From contig NC_133123.1 of NCBI RefSeq assembly GCF_033568475.1, positions 54,753,522 through 54,817,521 on the forward strand: a stretch of DNA of 64,000 bases, given 5' to 3'. The DNA is from Henckelia pumila (Eukaryota > Streptophyta > Magnoliopsida > Lamiales > Gesneriaceae). Each line of letters opens with the position of its first letter. Position 1 is the first letter of the stretch. A program made the translations under genes and the position numbers. Positions 9,946-21,812 of the stretch are shown here, piece after piece. The notes beneath the pieces were generated by a model, which was given only the letters and a program-made list of their open reading frames with translations, was not told the DNA's origin and ran no database searches.

Positions 9946-11698
9946 TTTACGGACCATGCATAATTTTCATGGATTGGTTCAGGCTTCTGACTCCTTAGAC
10001 TTAATCCCATTAACTTTTAGACTGGCCCAAAAATTCACAGACTGACCCAAAAATTCCTATGGGCCCACGAGCCCATAAAAATCATTGGGCTAACTTAAAT
10101 AAAATATTTGAGGGCCAAATAAAATTATTTGGAGGCCCAAATAATTTTATAACTAATTAATTTAGCCAAAAAACACAATAAATCATTAAATATTTAAAAA
10201 TAAAAATACCCGAGCCCGGACCACCTAACCCAGACCCGGACCAACCTGACATGACCCATGACCCTACTGACCTGACCCAGGACCCAGACCCAACCCGAAT
10301 CTGCCCTAAAACCTAAAACCTGATCCCCCCTTTCTTCCCAAGCTGCTACCGAGTGCAGCACCTAATTCCGGTGTTCGGCCGGCCAACTCCGGTCACCAAT
10401 GACTGGAGTACCACCATCCAATTCTAGCCCACTCCCAGATGTTTCTAACAAACCAAAAACCAGGCCAAACCATTGACTATGGAGTGAGAACGAAGCTCTA
10501 GAATCTTGCACATCTGCAGCTCATGCGCAGACGCGAGTAGTTGAGGCGTTTTCATCGTGCGGCTTGCTCAGACCACCAATGACCATGAAACCACTTCCTA
10601 GACCTAGCTAACATCCATACGGTTATAACAAAACAAACCACGCACAAATCCATGGCCTGAAGTAGGAGAACGAACCCCCTTTCCTCATAACCCTGAACCT
10701 GCGCAAACCATGCACCAGAAACGAACAGCTTCATGTCTGACCATTCCAGCCCCAAACCGACTACACCACTCAACCCTAAGGACCCTAATACACGTCCCTA
10801 ACCCCCTTCCAACAGCCTGATCCGAACCATATCAGAAAAGCAATGAAAAACGTGAGAAAATATGGGAAAAGAACATATACGGTTCAACATGGTTGCATAT
10901 TCTTTATCTAACACACATGCAATATCAATGGTTTTCATGCAAGAATCAGAATATAAAACTTAAATGGTGGCCAAAAAGAGAATTCAAACGTGCCTTTCTT
11001 GAAGATTTCGAAGAAAACGATAATATGGCGCGTACAGCGATCACCGGAACGAATGATCTACAATCTTTTGCTTAAAATCTTCAAAACTTGTGTGTGTAAG
11101 TGGGTTTTCTGCTAATGAACGATGAAGATGATAAGAGATGGCGGCTAGGTATTCTACGTGAAGAAGGATTGAAGAAAATAAGCTAGATATATTTTACTTA
11201 TTTATTTAGATTTTTGGAAGATAATATATTAAGTTAATATAAAAATATAACTCTTAAAATTAAATAATTTCTGAGTAATTTTCGTAATATATATATATAT
11301 ATATGTATATATATAATTTTTAAAACTCCTTAAAAGTCTTTTAAATAGCTTATTTGTGAAAACTGCTTTCATATATAACTATATATATAAAAACTATTAT
11401 TTTATGAAAATAATACCTTAAAATAATATTTTAAGGCTCTTAAAATTATCTCAAAATTATTTAGAATAAAATCCATATATCTCGTCCGTTCATGGTTCTG
11501 ACTACGCGATCGAAAAACTTTATTTCTAAAAATCTCATAAATAACATAAATGCGTGTTAAATGCTATAAATAATATTTAAATCATGCAAAAAAATTCACG
11601 TAATCCATATAAAGTCATTTAACCCATTTTTTAAATTTTAATTTAATTATTTCTTAATTATGCATGCGAAATCACCTAAGAAAATTCTGGGCGCTACA
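9946..11698 (-). mobile_element. Element D: LTR piece of a C-like Ty3/gypsy family (fossil)
   Basis: Read on the - strand the piece begins with tgtagcgccc at 11698, in a 5S spacer, and runs through a tgcatgcgaaat-type stretch like the LTRs of elements C (which begin tgtaacaccca). Shared features further in include the repeated ggcccaa/gggccc stretches and the acccggacc repeats. It is clearly a related but distinct family. Only LTR sequence is present and the other end abuts element A. No coding potential is seen. The left boundary is approximate. Confidence 0.7.
11287..11316. repeat. AT dinucleotide microsatellite
   Basis: About 30 bp of alternating a/t with one tgta interruption lies inside the LTR piece D. 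It is a simple repeat with no assigned role. Confidence 0.85.
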
Positions 11699-11829
11699 CG
11701 TTTACGTCGTGTGATTAAGTCTATTGTATCTTTTCTATCCGCGGATTGGACTAAAAGAGTTGGAAATAGGACAGCGAGGAATCGGAAAAACAAGAAGTAC
11801 GAGTAAGAAAAAAAGAAATTAATGAAAAA

Positions 11830-11948
11830 GGGGTGCAACACGAGGACTTCCCAGGGGGTCACTCATCCTTGTACTGCTCTCGCCCAAACACGCTTAACTT
11901 CGGAGTTCTAATGGGATCCGGTGCATTAGTACTGGTATGATCGCACCC
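11830..11948 (-). rRNA. 5S rRNA gene copy
   Basis: 119 bp with about five differences from the local consensus (for example gtgtttgggcg after box A and gtacaaggatgag). The first gene after the orientation switch. T5 follows its 3' end. Confidence 0.92.
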
Positions 11949-12349
11949 AAAAGTGAATGAATTCTTTATTTTTTTGTCTCTCGAATTGCGGATCGGAGGA
12001 ACAGGAGCTGCAGTTTCAAACAGACATAACTTTCGATCTGCTGAGAGTTACATGAGCTTCAGCCTGCTCACGCGAAGCTCTTCTCGATACCTACAGCGCG
12101 TATCTCGGTCTAAGAGATGGAGAAGCTCAAATTCAAACCCGGAGATGGTCTTTGGGGGCATTTTTCCCATAGGGCGCGCTGGGACCCACCGAAGTGGCCC
12201 GCGTCACCCAGATCGCGCGTTCACGTCGTGTGATTCAGTCTATTACATCTTTTCTATCCATGGATTAAACTGAAAGAGTCGAAAATATGACGGAGAGGAA
12301 TCGGAAGAACAAGATATACGAGTAAGAAAAAAAGAAACTAATTAAAAAA

Positions 12350-12463
12350 GGGGTGCAACACGAGGACTTCCCAGGGGATCACCCATCCTAGTACTGCTCT
12401 TGCCCAAGCACGCATAACTTCGGAGTTCTGATGAGATCCGGTGCATTAGTGATGATCGCACCC
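12350..12463 (-). rRNA. 5S rRNA gene copy, box A variant
   Basis: 114 bp because about 5 bp are missing near the 5' end (gatcatcactaatg). Box A reads agttatgcgtg instead of agttaagcgtg, and the following part reads gggcaagag. The 3' spacer is type 3-like at its end. Confidence 0.9.
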
Positions 12464-12864
12464 AATTGTGAATGAATTCTTTATTTTTTTGTCTCTCGAA
12501 TTGTGGATCGGAGGAACAGGAGATGCAGTTTCAAACGGACATAACTTTAGATCGGCTGAGAGTTACTGGAGCTTCAGCCTGCTCACGCGAAGCTCCACTC
12601 GATACCTATAGTGCGTATCTAGGTAAAAGAGATGGAGACGCTCAAATTCCAAAATGGAGATGGTCTTTCAGGGCATTTTTCCCGTATGTCGCGCTAGGAC
12701 CCACCGAAGTGGCCCACATCACCCAGATCATACGTTCACATCGTATGATTCAGTCTATTGCATCTTTTGTATCCGCGGATTGGTCTGAAAGAGTCGGAAA
12801 TAGTACGGCGAGGAATCGAAATAATTAGAAGTATGAGTAAGAAAAAAACAAATTAATGAAAAAA

Positions 12865-12983
12865 GGGGTGCAACACGAGGACTTCCCAGGGGGTCACCCA
12901 CCCTAGTACTACTCTCGCCCAAGCACGCTTAACTTCGGAGTTCTGATGGGATCCGGTGCATTAGTGCTGGTATGATTGCACCC
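12865..12983 (-). rRNA. 5S rRNA gene copy, close to consensus
   Basis: 119 bp. Box A, most of the intermediate element and box C agree with the local consensus. Changes include gcaatcat near the start and agtagtactagggtggg. Confidence 0.93.
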
Positions 12984-13276
12984 AACAATGAATGAATTCT
13001 TTACAATTTTTTTCTCGAATTGCGGATCGAAGGAACAGGAGCTGCAGTTTCAAATGGACATAAATTTCGATCGGCTAAGAGTTACGCATTTTTCCCGTAG
13101 GGCGCGCTGGGACCCACTGAAGCGGCCCGCGTCACCCAGATCGCACGTTCACGTCGTGTGATTAAGTCTATTGCATCTTTTCTATCTGCGGATTGGACTG
13201 AAAGAGTCGGAAATAGGACGACAAGGAATCGAAAAAACAAGAAGTACGAGTAAGAAAAATAGAAATTAATAAAAAA

Positions 13277-13393
13277 AGGGTGCAACACGAGACTTCCCAG
13301 TGGGTCACCCATCCTAGTACTGCTATTGCCCAACACGCATAACTTCGGAGTTCTGATGGGATCCAGTGCATTAGTGCTAGTATTATTTCACCA
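13277..13393 (-). rRNA. 5S rRNA gene copy, diverged, box A variant
   Basis: 117 bp. The 5' end is changed (tggtgaaataatac), box A reads agttatgcgtgttgggcaatag, and the 3' part is one base short (gaagtctcgtg). The spacer on its left (12984-13276) is about 105 bp shorter than its type 2 relatives. Confidence 0.88.
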
Positions 13394-13794
13394 AACAGTG
13401 AATGAATTCTTTATTGTTTTGTCTCTCGAATTGCGGATCGGAGGAACAGGAGCTGCAGTTTCAAACGGACATAAATTTTGATCTACTGAGAGTTACGGCA
13501 GCTTCAGCCTACTCACGCGAAGCTCTTCTCGATACCTACAACGCGTATCTCGGTCTAAGAGACGGAGAAGCTCAAATTCAAACCCGAAGATGGTCTTTGG
13601 AGGAATTTTTCCCATAGGGAGCGCTGGGACCCACCGAAGTGGCCCGCGTCACCCAGATCGCATGTTCACATCGTGTGATTCAGTCTATTGCATCTTTTTT
13701 ATCCACAGAATGGACTGAAAGAGTTGGAAATAGGACGGAGAGGAATCGGAAGAACAAGATGTACGAGTAAGAAAAAAAGAAACTAATAAAAAAA

Positions 13795-13913
13795 GGGGTG
13801 CAACACGAGGACTTCCCAAGGGGTCACCAATCCTAGTACTGCTCTTGCCCAAGCACGCATAACTTCGGAGTTCTGATGGGATCCGGTGCATTAGTGCTGG
13901 TATGATTGCACCC
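13795..13913 (-). rRNA. 5S rRNA gene copy, box A variant
   Basis: 119 bp. agttatgcgtgcttgggcaag replaces the normal box A region and box C reads ggtgaccccttggg. The 3' spacer is type 3, the usual partner of this variant. Confidence 0.91.
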
Positions 13914-14313
13914 AACAGTGAATGAATTCTTTATTTTTTTGTCTCTCGAATTGCGGATCGGAGGAACAGGAGCTGCAGTTTCAAACGGACATAACTTTCG
14001 ATCGGCTAAGAGTTACGGGAGCTTCAGCCTGCTCACGCGAAGCTCCTCTCGATACCTACAACAAGTATCTTGGTCTAAGAGATGGAGACGTTAAAATTAC
14101 AACCCGGAGATGGTTTTTCGGGGCATTTTTTCTGTAGGGCGTGCAGGGACCCACCGAAGTGGCACGCGTCACCCAGATAGCACGTTCACGTCGTGTGATT
14201 AAGTCTATTGCATCTTTTCGATCCGCGGATTGGACTGAAAGAGTCGGAAATAGGACGGCGAGGAATCGAAAAAACAAGAAGTTCGAGTAAGAAAAAAAGA
14301 AATTAATGAAAAA

Positions 14314-14432
14314 GGGGTGCAACACGAGGACTTCCTAGGGGGTCACCCATCCTAGTACTGCTCTCTCCCAAGTGCGCTTAACTTCGGAGTTCTGATGGGA
14401 TCCGGTGCATTAGTGATGTTATGATCGCACCC
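14314..14432 (-). rRNA. 5S rRNA gene copy
   Basis: 119 bp. Box A is normal at its start but followed by gcgcacttgggagagag. The 5' region reads ataacatcac. Box C reads ccccctaggaag. Confidence 0.91.
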
Positions 14433-14831
14433 AACAGTCAATGAATTCTTTATTGTTTTCTCTCTCGAATTACGGATCAGAGGAACAGGAGCTGCAGTTT
14501 CAAACGGACATAACTTTCGATCTGCTGAGAGTTACGGGAGCTTCAGCCTGCTCACGCGAAGCTCTTCTCGATACCTACAGCGCATATCTCGGTCTAAGAG
14601 ACGGAGAAGCTCAAATTTAAACCCGGAGATGGTCTTTGGGGGCATTTTTCCCGTAGGGCATGCTGGGACCCACCGAAGTGGCCCGCGTCACCCAGATCGC
14701 ACGTTAATATCGTGTGATTCAGTCTATTGCATCTTTTCTATCCGTGGATTGGACTGAAAGAGTCAGAAATAGGACGAAGAGGAATTTGAAGAACAAGATG
14801 TACGAGTAAGAAAAAAAAACTAATAAAAAAA

Positions 14832-14950
14832 GGGGTGCAACACGAGGACTTCCCAGGGGGTCACCCATCCTAGTACTGCTCTTGCCCAAGCACGCATAAC
14901 TTCGGAGTTCTGATAGGATCCGGTACATTAGTGCTGGTATGATCGCACCC
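14832..14950 (-). rRNA. 5S rRNA gene copy, box A variant
   Basis: 119 bp. Apart from agttatgcgtgcttgggcaag and taccggatcctatcag it follows the consensus, including a normal box C and a gggtgc/gcaccc terminal stem. Confidence 0.92.
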
Positions 14951-15351
14951 AACAGTGAATGAATTCTTTATTTTTTTGTCTCTTGAATTGCGGATCAGAG
15001 GAACAGGAGCTGCAGTTTCAAATAGACATAACTTTCGATCGGCTGAGAGTTACTGGAGCTTCAGCCTGCTCACGCAAAGCTCCACTCGATACCTATAGTG
15101 CATATCTCGGTTAAAGAGACGGAGACGCTCAAATTCCAAAATAGAGATGGTCTTTCTTGGCATTTTTCTCATATGTCGCGCTGGGACCCACCGAAGCGGC
15201 CCGTGTCACCGAGATCGCACGTTCACATCGTATGATTCAGTCTATTGCATCTTTTATATCCTCGGATTGGACTGAAAGAGTCGGAAATAGGACGGCGAGG
15301 AATTGAAAGAACAAGAAGTACGAGTAAGAAAAAAAGACATTTATCAAAAAA

Positions 15352-15470
15352 AGGGTGCAACACGAGAACTTCACAGGGGGTAACCCATTCTAGTACTGCT
15401 CTCTCCCAAGTACGCTTAACTTCGATGTTTTGATGGGATCCGGTGCATTAGTGCTAGTATGATCGCACCC
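15352..15470 (-). rRNA. 5S rRNA gene copy, diverged
   Basis: 119 bp with changes in aaaacatcgaag, in gcgtacttgggagag and in the intermediate and box C regions (agaatgggttacc, ctgtgaagttc). The 5' 28 bp of this gene and the spacer before it recur as a fragment at 15553. Confidence 0.9.
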
Positions 15471-15552
15471 AACAGTGAATGAATTCTTTATTGTTTTATC
15501 TCTCGAATTGCGGATCGGAGGAACAGGAGTTGCAGTTTCAAACGGACATAAC

Positions 15553-15613
15553 GTGCATTAGTGCTAGTATGATCGCACCCAACAGTGAATGAATTCTTTA
15601 TTGTTTTATCTCT
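15553..15613 (-). pseudogene. 61-bp duplicated fragment: 5' end of a 5S gene plus upstream spacer
   Basis: The stretch 15443-15503 is repeated exactly at 15553-15613. It holds the first 28 bases of a 5S gene (read on the - strand) and 33 bases upstream of it. It lacks all promoter boxes. On its right it jumps directly to the gggcgtttttcccg part of the spacer, which explains the short 463-bp unit. Confidence 0.88.
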
Positions 15614-15814
15614 TCTTTCGGGGCGTTTTTCCCGTAGGGTGCGCTGGGACCCACCGAAGCGTCCCGCGTCACCCAGATCGCACGTTCACATCTTATGATT
15701 CAATCTATTGCATCTTTTCTATCCGTGGATTGGACTGAAAGAGTCGGAAATAGGACGGCGAGGAACCGGAAAAACAAGAAGTACGAGTAAGAAAAAAAGA
15801 AATTAATGAAAAAA

Positions 15815-15933
15815 GGGGTGCAACACAAGGACTTCCCAAGAGGTCACCTATCCTAGTCCTGCTCTCGCCCAAGAACGCTTAACTTTGGAGTTCTGATGGG
15901 ATCCGGTGCATTGGTACTGGTATGATCGCACCC
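15815..15933 (-). rRNA. 5S rRNA gene copy
   Basis: 119 bp. Box A is present (agttaagcgttcttggg). Changes include gcaggactaggatagg in the intermediate region and acctcttggg in box C. Confidence 0.91.
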
Positions 15934-16328
15934 AACTGTGAATGAATTTTTTATTGTTTTGTCTCTCCAATTGCGGATCGGAGGAACAGGAGCTGCAGTT
16001 TCAAACGGACATAACTTTCGATCTGCTGAGAGTTATGGGTGCTTCAGCTTGCTAACGCGAAGCTCTTCTCGATACCTACAGTGCGTATCTCGGTCTAAGA
16101 GATGGAGAAGCTCAAACCCGGAGATTGTCTTTGGGGGCATTTTTCCCGTAGGGCGCACTGGGACCCATCGAAGTGGCCCGCGTCACGCAGATCGCACGTT
16201 CACGTCCTGTGATTAAGTCTATTGCATCTTTTCTATCCGCGGATTGGACTGAAAGAGTCGGAAATAAGATGGAGAGGAATCGGAAGAACAAGATGTATGA
16301 GAAAGAGAAAAAGAAACTAATAAAAAAA

Positions 16329-16413
16329 GGGGTGCAACACGAGGACTTCCCAGGGGGTCACCCATCCTAGTAGAGCTCTTGCCCAAGCAAGCATAACTTC
16401 GGAGTTCGGATGG
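16329..16413 (-). rRNA. 5S rRNA gene split by element B, 3' part
   Basis: Left part of a 5S gene read on the - strand: it holds the region from box A (variant agttatgcttgcttgggc) to the 3' end. The gene is interrupted at gatgg by element B. The remaining 5' part is at 23158. Without the 5-bp target repeat, the two parts add up to 119 bp. Confidence 0.93.
16409..16413. repeat. Target-site duplication of element B, left copy
   Basis: gatgg directly before the LTR matches gatgg directly after the right LTR at 23158-23162. A 5-bp duplication is the size expected for LTR retrotransposon integration. Confidence 0.93.
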
Positions 16414-17274
16414 TGTAGTGACCCTTACCCGGATCACCTACTAAACAGAATTTAGGCATGCAATTAACTTAATAAAACAGATATCAGAATAAAACTGCGG
16501 AATCCATAAACATTATACAATCCCAAGTAAAGAAATCTGTAATTTATCCAATAATATACAACCAAATCGAATAGCTGTATAAACCCAAACAACAGTAATA
16601 AAACCTAAGCGAAGCTCCAGCTGGCCAACCACTGACTAGCCCCTCCTGGATCCACCCTCCTCGTCCAATCGCAAACCTGCCCCATGGAATAGGGTGTCCT
16701 GAAAATACAGAGTACGAGACTTAAGCATAAAACGCTCAGTGCGAGAGTATGAGTATACATGCATGCAAAGTGAACTCCCTATAGACTCGAGGTCAAGGAT
16801 CAGATAACAGAGACAGACCGGACCCTGGTATGTAGCACGCTGTGCCGTCGCTTCAGGAGGTGGCTCCCATACCGAGATAACCGTGGATACGCCGGACCCA
16901 AATCGATGGAAGTCCATCCACTAACAGGATAGGGTACAACCCTACTAACAGACATCTCGAAAGAGATACAGCAAGATGCAAATGAATGCAGCATAATATC
17001 ATGGCATATAAATCATGCAGTCACATAATACATGCATACTCAGTCAGCATATCTCGAACAGTACTTTCGTACCTCAATACAGTGCAAGCTCTACCAACTC
17101 TAGGTCCACGCCTATAGTCTGCTCTACACTGCCAAATGATACTACTATCATTAAAGTGCTCTAAAAGCCTTAACTAAGCTATTGCATACTCCTAAATATT
17201 TATAGGAAGCAAAAGCTATACCTTCGTCCGTCGTTAGCCCTTTGATGTCGATGCCTCCAGAACTTGGGCACAAA
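16414..17274 (-). repeat. 3' LTR of element B
   Basis: 861 bp that align base for base with 21817-22677 of the other LTR. Read on the - strand it ends gggtcactaca at the 5S gene. Confidence 0.9.
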
Positions 17275-17321
17275 TCAAACGTTTACAGAGTTTGCAACTG
17301 AATACAACTTAAAGAATGAAA

Positions 17322-19922
17322 TCAAAACAACTCAGGATGGTCTTTACGCATCCTGTCCTCAAGCTCCCAAGTAGCTTCCTCAGTGCCTCGGCGCTGCCAC
17401 TGAACTAAAACCAAAGGAATGACTTTGTTCCGTAAAACCTTATCCTTATAATCCAGGATGCGAATAGGTTTCTCAACATAAGTCAAATCCTTGTTCACCT
17501 GAACCTCAGACCGCTGCAGAATATGAGATTCATCCACCACATACCGTCGCAATAGAGATACATGGAACACGTCGTGAATACTGGATAGATGCGGTGGTAA
17601 AGCTAGTCGATAACCCAAATCTCCAATGCTCTCCAAGATCTCAAACGGACAGATAAATCTGGGAGACAACTTGCCCTTAAGGCCAAATCTGAGAATTTTG
17701 CTGAAAGGTGACACTCTCAGAAACACTTTCTCCCCGACATCGAACTGCAAAGGCCTACGCTTGATATTAGCATAGCTGTCCTGATGATCCTGTGCAGTCT
17801 TAATCCGTTTCTTGATCTGATCAACAATGTCTATCGCCTGCTGGATAAACTCCGGTCCCTCAGCCTGTCTCTCCCCCACTTCTTCCCAGAAGAGTGGAGT
17901 ACGACAACGTCGCCCGTACAACGCCTCAAAAGGTGTCATCCCAATACTAGTATGATAGCTGTTGTTGTACGCGAACTCGATCAACGGCAAATGATCCTGC
18001 CAGGCTGAACCAAAATCCATGACGCACGCTCTAAGCATATCCTCCAAAGTACGGATAGTGCACTCTAACTGACCATCAGTCTTCGGATGATAGGCAGTAC
18101 TCAAACTGAGAGTAGTACCCATCGCACGCTGAACACTCCCCCAGAATCTAGAAGTAAACCTGGGGTCCCGATCACTGACAATGCTCACAGGTACTCCATG
18201 AAGTCGGACGATCTCCTGAATGTACAACCGTGCCATGCGATCCACAGAGTACTCTCGGCTATAGGCAATGAAATGCGCTGACTTGGTGAGTCGGTCCACC
18301 ACAACCCAGATAGCATCACAGTTCCTCGGGGATACCGGCAAATGGGTCACAAAGTCCATTGTGATAAACTCCCATTTCCATTCAGGAATAGGCAGACTGT
18401 GAAGCAATCCTCCAGGTCGTCGGTGCTCTACCTTGACCTGTTGACACACCAAACATCTCGAAACAAACTGATAAACACTGCGTTTCATTCCCTTCCACCA
18501 GAAACGAGTACGTAGATCCTTGTACATCTTGTTGCTCCCAGGATGAATACTCAACTTAGTGCGATGCGCCTGAGACAAAATCTCTTCTCGCAATTCTACA
18601 TCCTGCGGAATCACAAGCCTACCAGACAAACACAGAAAACCATCTGACTGATAATGAAATCCAGACGAGCTACCCTCGTTAGCTAGACGAGCTAAACACT
18701 GGGTCTTCGAATCAGACATCTGAGCATCTCGGATTCGCGAATACAAGGCTGGCTCAGATAATATCGGAAACATCTGGATACTCTGCATACCTTTCTTATG
18801 CTTGAAGGTATAAACTGAAGTACAACAGTCACTGATCGCACTAGACATCGAACAAGTCTGAAGTGCGGATAATCGCACCTTGCGACTCAAAGCATTAGCG
18901 GTGAGATTAGCAGCTCCCGGATGGTACTTAATCTCGCAATCATAGTCCTTAAGCAAATCCATCCAACGTCTCTGCCTCATGTTCAACTCTGCCTGAGTGA
19001 ACAAATACTTGAGGCTCTTATGGTCGGTGAAGATCTCAAATTTCTCGCCATACAAATAATGACGCCAGATCTTCAAAGCGAACACAATGGCTGCTAACTC
19101 CAAATCATGGACTGGGTAGTTGTCCTCGTGAAGCTTCAGTTGTCTAGAAGCGTATGCGATTACATGCCCATTCTGAGTCAGGACACAACCTAACCCCTGA
19201 AGAGAAGCATCCGTGTAAACTACATACCCTCCAGATCCTGTCGGTAAAGCCAACACCGGCGCAGAAGTCAACCGCCGTCGAAGCTCACGAAAATTCTCCT
19301 CGCACTCGGAGGACCACTCGAAATCCACACCCTTGCGGGTAAGCTGCGTCAACGGTCGAGCTAACTGAGAGAAGTTCAGAATGAAGCGACGATAATACCC
19401 TGCTAGACCCAGAAAACTACGGATCTCAGCAACTGTCATCGGACGCGACCAATTAAGTACTGCTTCAATCTTGCTTGGATCAACAGAAATCCCCTCCCTG
19501 GATATGATATGGCCAAGAAAGACCACTCTATCCATCCAGAACTCACACTTGCTCAGCTTGGCGTACAACTGCTCATCTCGAATAGTCTGTAGTACCAACC
19601 GCAAGTGAGAAACATGTTCTTCCGTATTACGCGAATACACCAAGATGTCATCAATGAAGACCACGACAAACTTGTCCAAATAGTCCCTGAAAACACGGTT
19701 CATCAGATCCATGAATATAGCCGGTGCATTAGTCAAACCAAATGGCATCACTAGGAATTTGTAATGCCCATAGCGAGTACGGAATGCAGTCTTGGCTACG
19801 TCCTGATCACGGACTCTCAACTGATGATACCCAGATCTCAAGTCAATCTTGGAGTAAAGTGACGTGCCCTGCAGCTGATCAAACAAGTCATCAATACGAG
19901 GCAACGGATACTTGTTCTTCAC
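17322..19922 (-). CDS. pol: Element B pol: reverse transcriptase, RNase H, integrase, chromodomain-like tail
   Basis: An 866-residue open frame, part of a fossil pol. In order: reverse transcriptase ([14 protein letters not shown] about residue 25; [10 protein letters not shown] about 65; catalytic FIDDILVYS about 90), RNase H ([11 protein letters not shown] about 235; [11 protein letters not shown] about 300), integrase zinc-binding H-H-C-C segment ([15 protein letters not shown] to CLVCQQVK, about 455-500), integrase core ([24 protein letters not shown], then [10 protein letters not shown]), and a C-terminal segment ending [17 protein letters not shown] that resembles a group II chromodomain. 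Its usual role is copying element RNA and integrating the DNA. Protease and gag lie upstream. The element as a whole is broken. Confidence 0.92.
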   Translation of the reverse strand: MKNKYPLPRIDDLFDQLQGTSLYSKIDLRSGYHQLRVRDQDVAKTAFRTRYGHYKFLVMPFGLTNAPAIFMDLMNRVFRDYLDKFVVVFIDDILVYSRNTEEHVSHLRLVLQTIRDEQLYAKLSKCEFWMDRVVFLGHIISREGISVDPSKIEAVLNWSRPMTVAEIRSFLGLAGYYRRFILNFSQLARPLTQLTRKGVDFEWSSECEENFRELRRRLTSAPVLALPTGSGGYVVYTDASLQGLGCVLTQNGHVIAYASRQLKLHEDNYPVHDLELAAIVFALKIWRHYLYGEKFEIFTDHKSLKYLFTQAELNMRQRRWMDLLKDYDCEIKYHPGAANLTANALSRKVRLSALQTCSMSSAISDCCTSVYTFKHKKGMQSIQMFPILSEPALYSRIRDAQMSDSKTQCLARLANEGSSSGFHYQSDGFLCLSGRLVIPQDVELREEILSQAHRTKLSIHPGSNKMYKDLRTRFWWKGMKRSVYQFVSRCLVCQQVKVEHRRPGGLLHSLPIPEWKWEFITMDFVTHLPVSPRNCDAIWVVVDRLTKSAHFIAYSREYSVDRMARLYIQEIVRLHGVPVSIVSDRDPRFTSRFWGSVQRAMGTTLSLSTAYHPKTDGQLECTIRTLEDMLRACVMDFGSAWQDHLPLIEFAYNNSYHTSIGMTPFEALYGRRCRTPLFWEEVGERQAEGPEFIQQAIDIVDQIKKRIKTAQDHQDSYANIKRRPLQFDVGEKVFLRVSPFSKILRFGLKGKLSPRFICPFEILESIGDLGYRLALPPHLSSIHDVFHVSLLRRYVVDESHILQRSEVQVNKDLTYVEKPIRILDYKDKVLRNKVIPLVLVQWQRRGTEEATWELEDRMRKDHPELF

Positions 19923-20054
19923 AGTGACTCGATTCAGTTGCCGATAGTCAATTCACAGCCGCATCGACCCATCCTTTTTCTTTACAAAAAGAACAGGAGC
20001 TCCCCAAGGAGATACACTAGGACGAATGTACCCCTTGTACAAAAGATCTTGTAG

Positions 20055-20720
20055 CTAATTCTTCAACTCACGCATCTCTGACGGAGCCAGACGATACGGT
20101 GCTCTAGAAATAGGCGAAGTATCCGACATCAACTCTATGCCAAACTCGACTTCCCTAGTAGGAGGAAAACCCGGAATCTCATCAGGAAACACATCTGGAA
20201 ATTCATCCACAACAGGAATGCTCTCTATCCCAATACTCTCAGCGGAAAAATCAACTGCATAGATAAGGTAGCCTTCCCCGCCAGACTCTAGAGCTCGACA
20301 GGCTCTCAAAGCTGATACCAAAGGCATTGGGGGTCGCGCTCCCTCACCATAGAAAAACCAGCTCTCACTCCCCTCCGGATGAAAGCGTACTAATCTCTGA
20401 TAGCAGTCCACTGAAGCTGGATAGGTAGTCAACATATCTATTCCCAAAATGCAATCAAAGTCGTCCATCGCTAGGACCATGAGATTCGCAATCAAAATGT
20501 TACCCTCGAACTCTAAAGGGCAACTCATCACTAGACGCTTAGCCAAAGCAGATTGGCCCGTCGGAGAAGAAACAGATATCACTACGTCTAGTGCAATGCA
20601 TGGTAACTTATGTCTCTTAACAAAACGTGCAGAAATGAAGGAATGAGATGCACCAGTGTCAATAAGTACAAGAGCAGGTATACCATAAAGCAGAAATGTA
20701 CCTGCGAATGACTTTCTCAT
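20055..20720 (-). pseudogene. pol: Element B protease and start of reverse transcriptase region
   Basis: The protease active-site stretch LIDTGASHSFIS is visible, then the linker with FPDVFPDEIPGFPP and EFGIELMSDTSPISRAPYRLAPSEM, which leads into reverse transcriptase in Ty3/gypsy pol. Fossil part. Confidence 0.85.
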
Positions 20721-21741
20721 TCTCCTTCACAGCCTGATCATGCCTCAAGGCAAACACCTGGCCAGAAGCTCGTGGCCTCAAATGAGAACTCCCAGCAGAC
20801 TGTCCCTGCGACCTCTGCTGAACGGTGGCCTGAGAACCCGATCCTGAACCAGAACCAGAACCGCCTCCCCCAGACAGTGGACAATCTCTCCGGATATGAC
20901 CAGTCTCTCCACAATGGGAACAAGCTCCAGAAGCTCTACGGCACTTGTCGGATGGATGGTTCTTCCCATAGTGATCACACTTGTCCTTCTTACCGAAACG
21001 GACAACACCCCCAGAACCAGAGGAAGAAGAAGTAGATCCAGACTTCTTGAAAGTTTGGGCACGGGGACCCAAATAACTAGCAGGTCTCGACTGAGAGAAA
21101 GACTTGTTCCGCCGAATGCTGTCCTCTGCCTGGTGACAACGGCTCACCAAACCCTCGTAGGACATGTCGTCGCCAACCGCCACACGGTCATGGATCTCAG
21201 GGTTAAGGCCCTGAAGGAACAGATTATACTTCATCTCTGAGCTATCAGCAATCTCGGGGCAATAGGATAGCAGATCAAAGAACCTCTGCTGATACTCATC
21301 AATAGACATGGCTCCCTGTCGCAGACTCAGTAGCTCGCCTGCCTTCGACTGACGGAGTGCAGGAGGAAAATACCGCTTTTGAAAAGCTGTGCAGAACTCG
21401 GCCCAAGTGGCCACTCATCTCGCCGCAATAAAGGGTGCAGAAGTAAACCTCCACCACCTACGGGCTCGCCCATCCAGAAGATAGCCAAGGGTCTCCATCT
21501 TCTGCTCCTCGGTGCAGTGGAAAGTCTGAAAAGTCATCTCCATGCGGTCTAACCAATTTTCTGCATCCTCCGGAGACTCACCTCCAACTAAGGGCTTAGG
21601 ACCCATAGCTAAGAATCGACGCACAGTGAAACGCTCATCGTCATGATGACGATGATGCCGTTCTTGATGATGCTCTCGGCCGGCATCACCCCAACACCCA
21701 GCAATACTGCCATGAGAACTCTGGTCATCACGATTTGCCAT
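20659..21741 (-). pseudogene. gag: Element B gag region
   Basis: Capsid-like helices (EDAENWLDRMEMTFQTF, LLSLRQGAMSIDEYQQRFFD) are followed by a glycine/serine-rich part and a CCHC zinc knuckle, CSHCGETGHIRRDCP. The start at 21741 follows the primer-binding site by about 60 bp. Gag would form the particle and bind element RNA. Fossil. Confidence 0.87.
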
Positions 21742-21800
21742 CTACAAAAATACCTCATGGTTACCATATGCAGAGTCTAAATCCCAAGAATACTATGCTT

Positions 21801-21812
21801 GCTCTGATACCA
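21801..21812 (-). other. Primer-binding site of element B
   Basis: On the - strand it reads tggtatcagagc, 4 bp after the 5' LTR end. It is the same methionine-tRNA type site as in elements A and C. Confidence 0.9.

Larger units (their letters stand above)
11699..16413 (-). repeat. 5S rDNA tandem array, first - strand block
   Basis: Nine whole 5S genes, a short fragment and the 3' part of a split gene, all on the - strand, opposite to 1-5109. Most units are 514-520 bp; two are shorter (412 and 463 bp) through rearranged spacers. All carry the long spacer form. Three spacer types can be told apart by one diagnostic stretch: type 1 ctatagtgcgtat, type 2 ctacarcaagtat, type 3 ctacagcgcgtat. From left to right the order is 3,1,2,3,2,3,1, a rearranged spacer, 3. 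Confidence 0.95.

Noticed and set aside
10200-11100. A host gene in the region between element A and the 5S array
   Set aside because: The whole stretch is alignable by eye with LTR sequence of the C family (gggccc and acccggac repeats) and no domain is seen in any frame.
13922-14137. A conserved small protein family of about 71 residues (MNSLLFCLSNCGSEEQ...) found in a dozen or more spacers on the + strand
   Set aside because: It recurs because the spacer repeats. The frame crosses from the antisense 5S flank into spacer, is open only in some copies, and changes between copies show no sign of codon-level constraint by eye.
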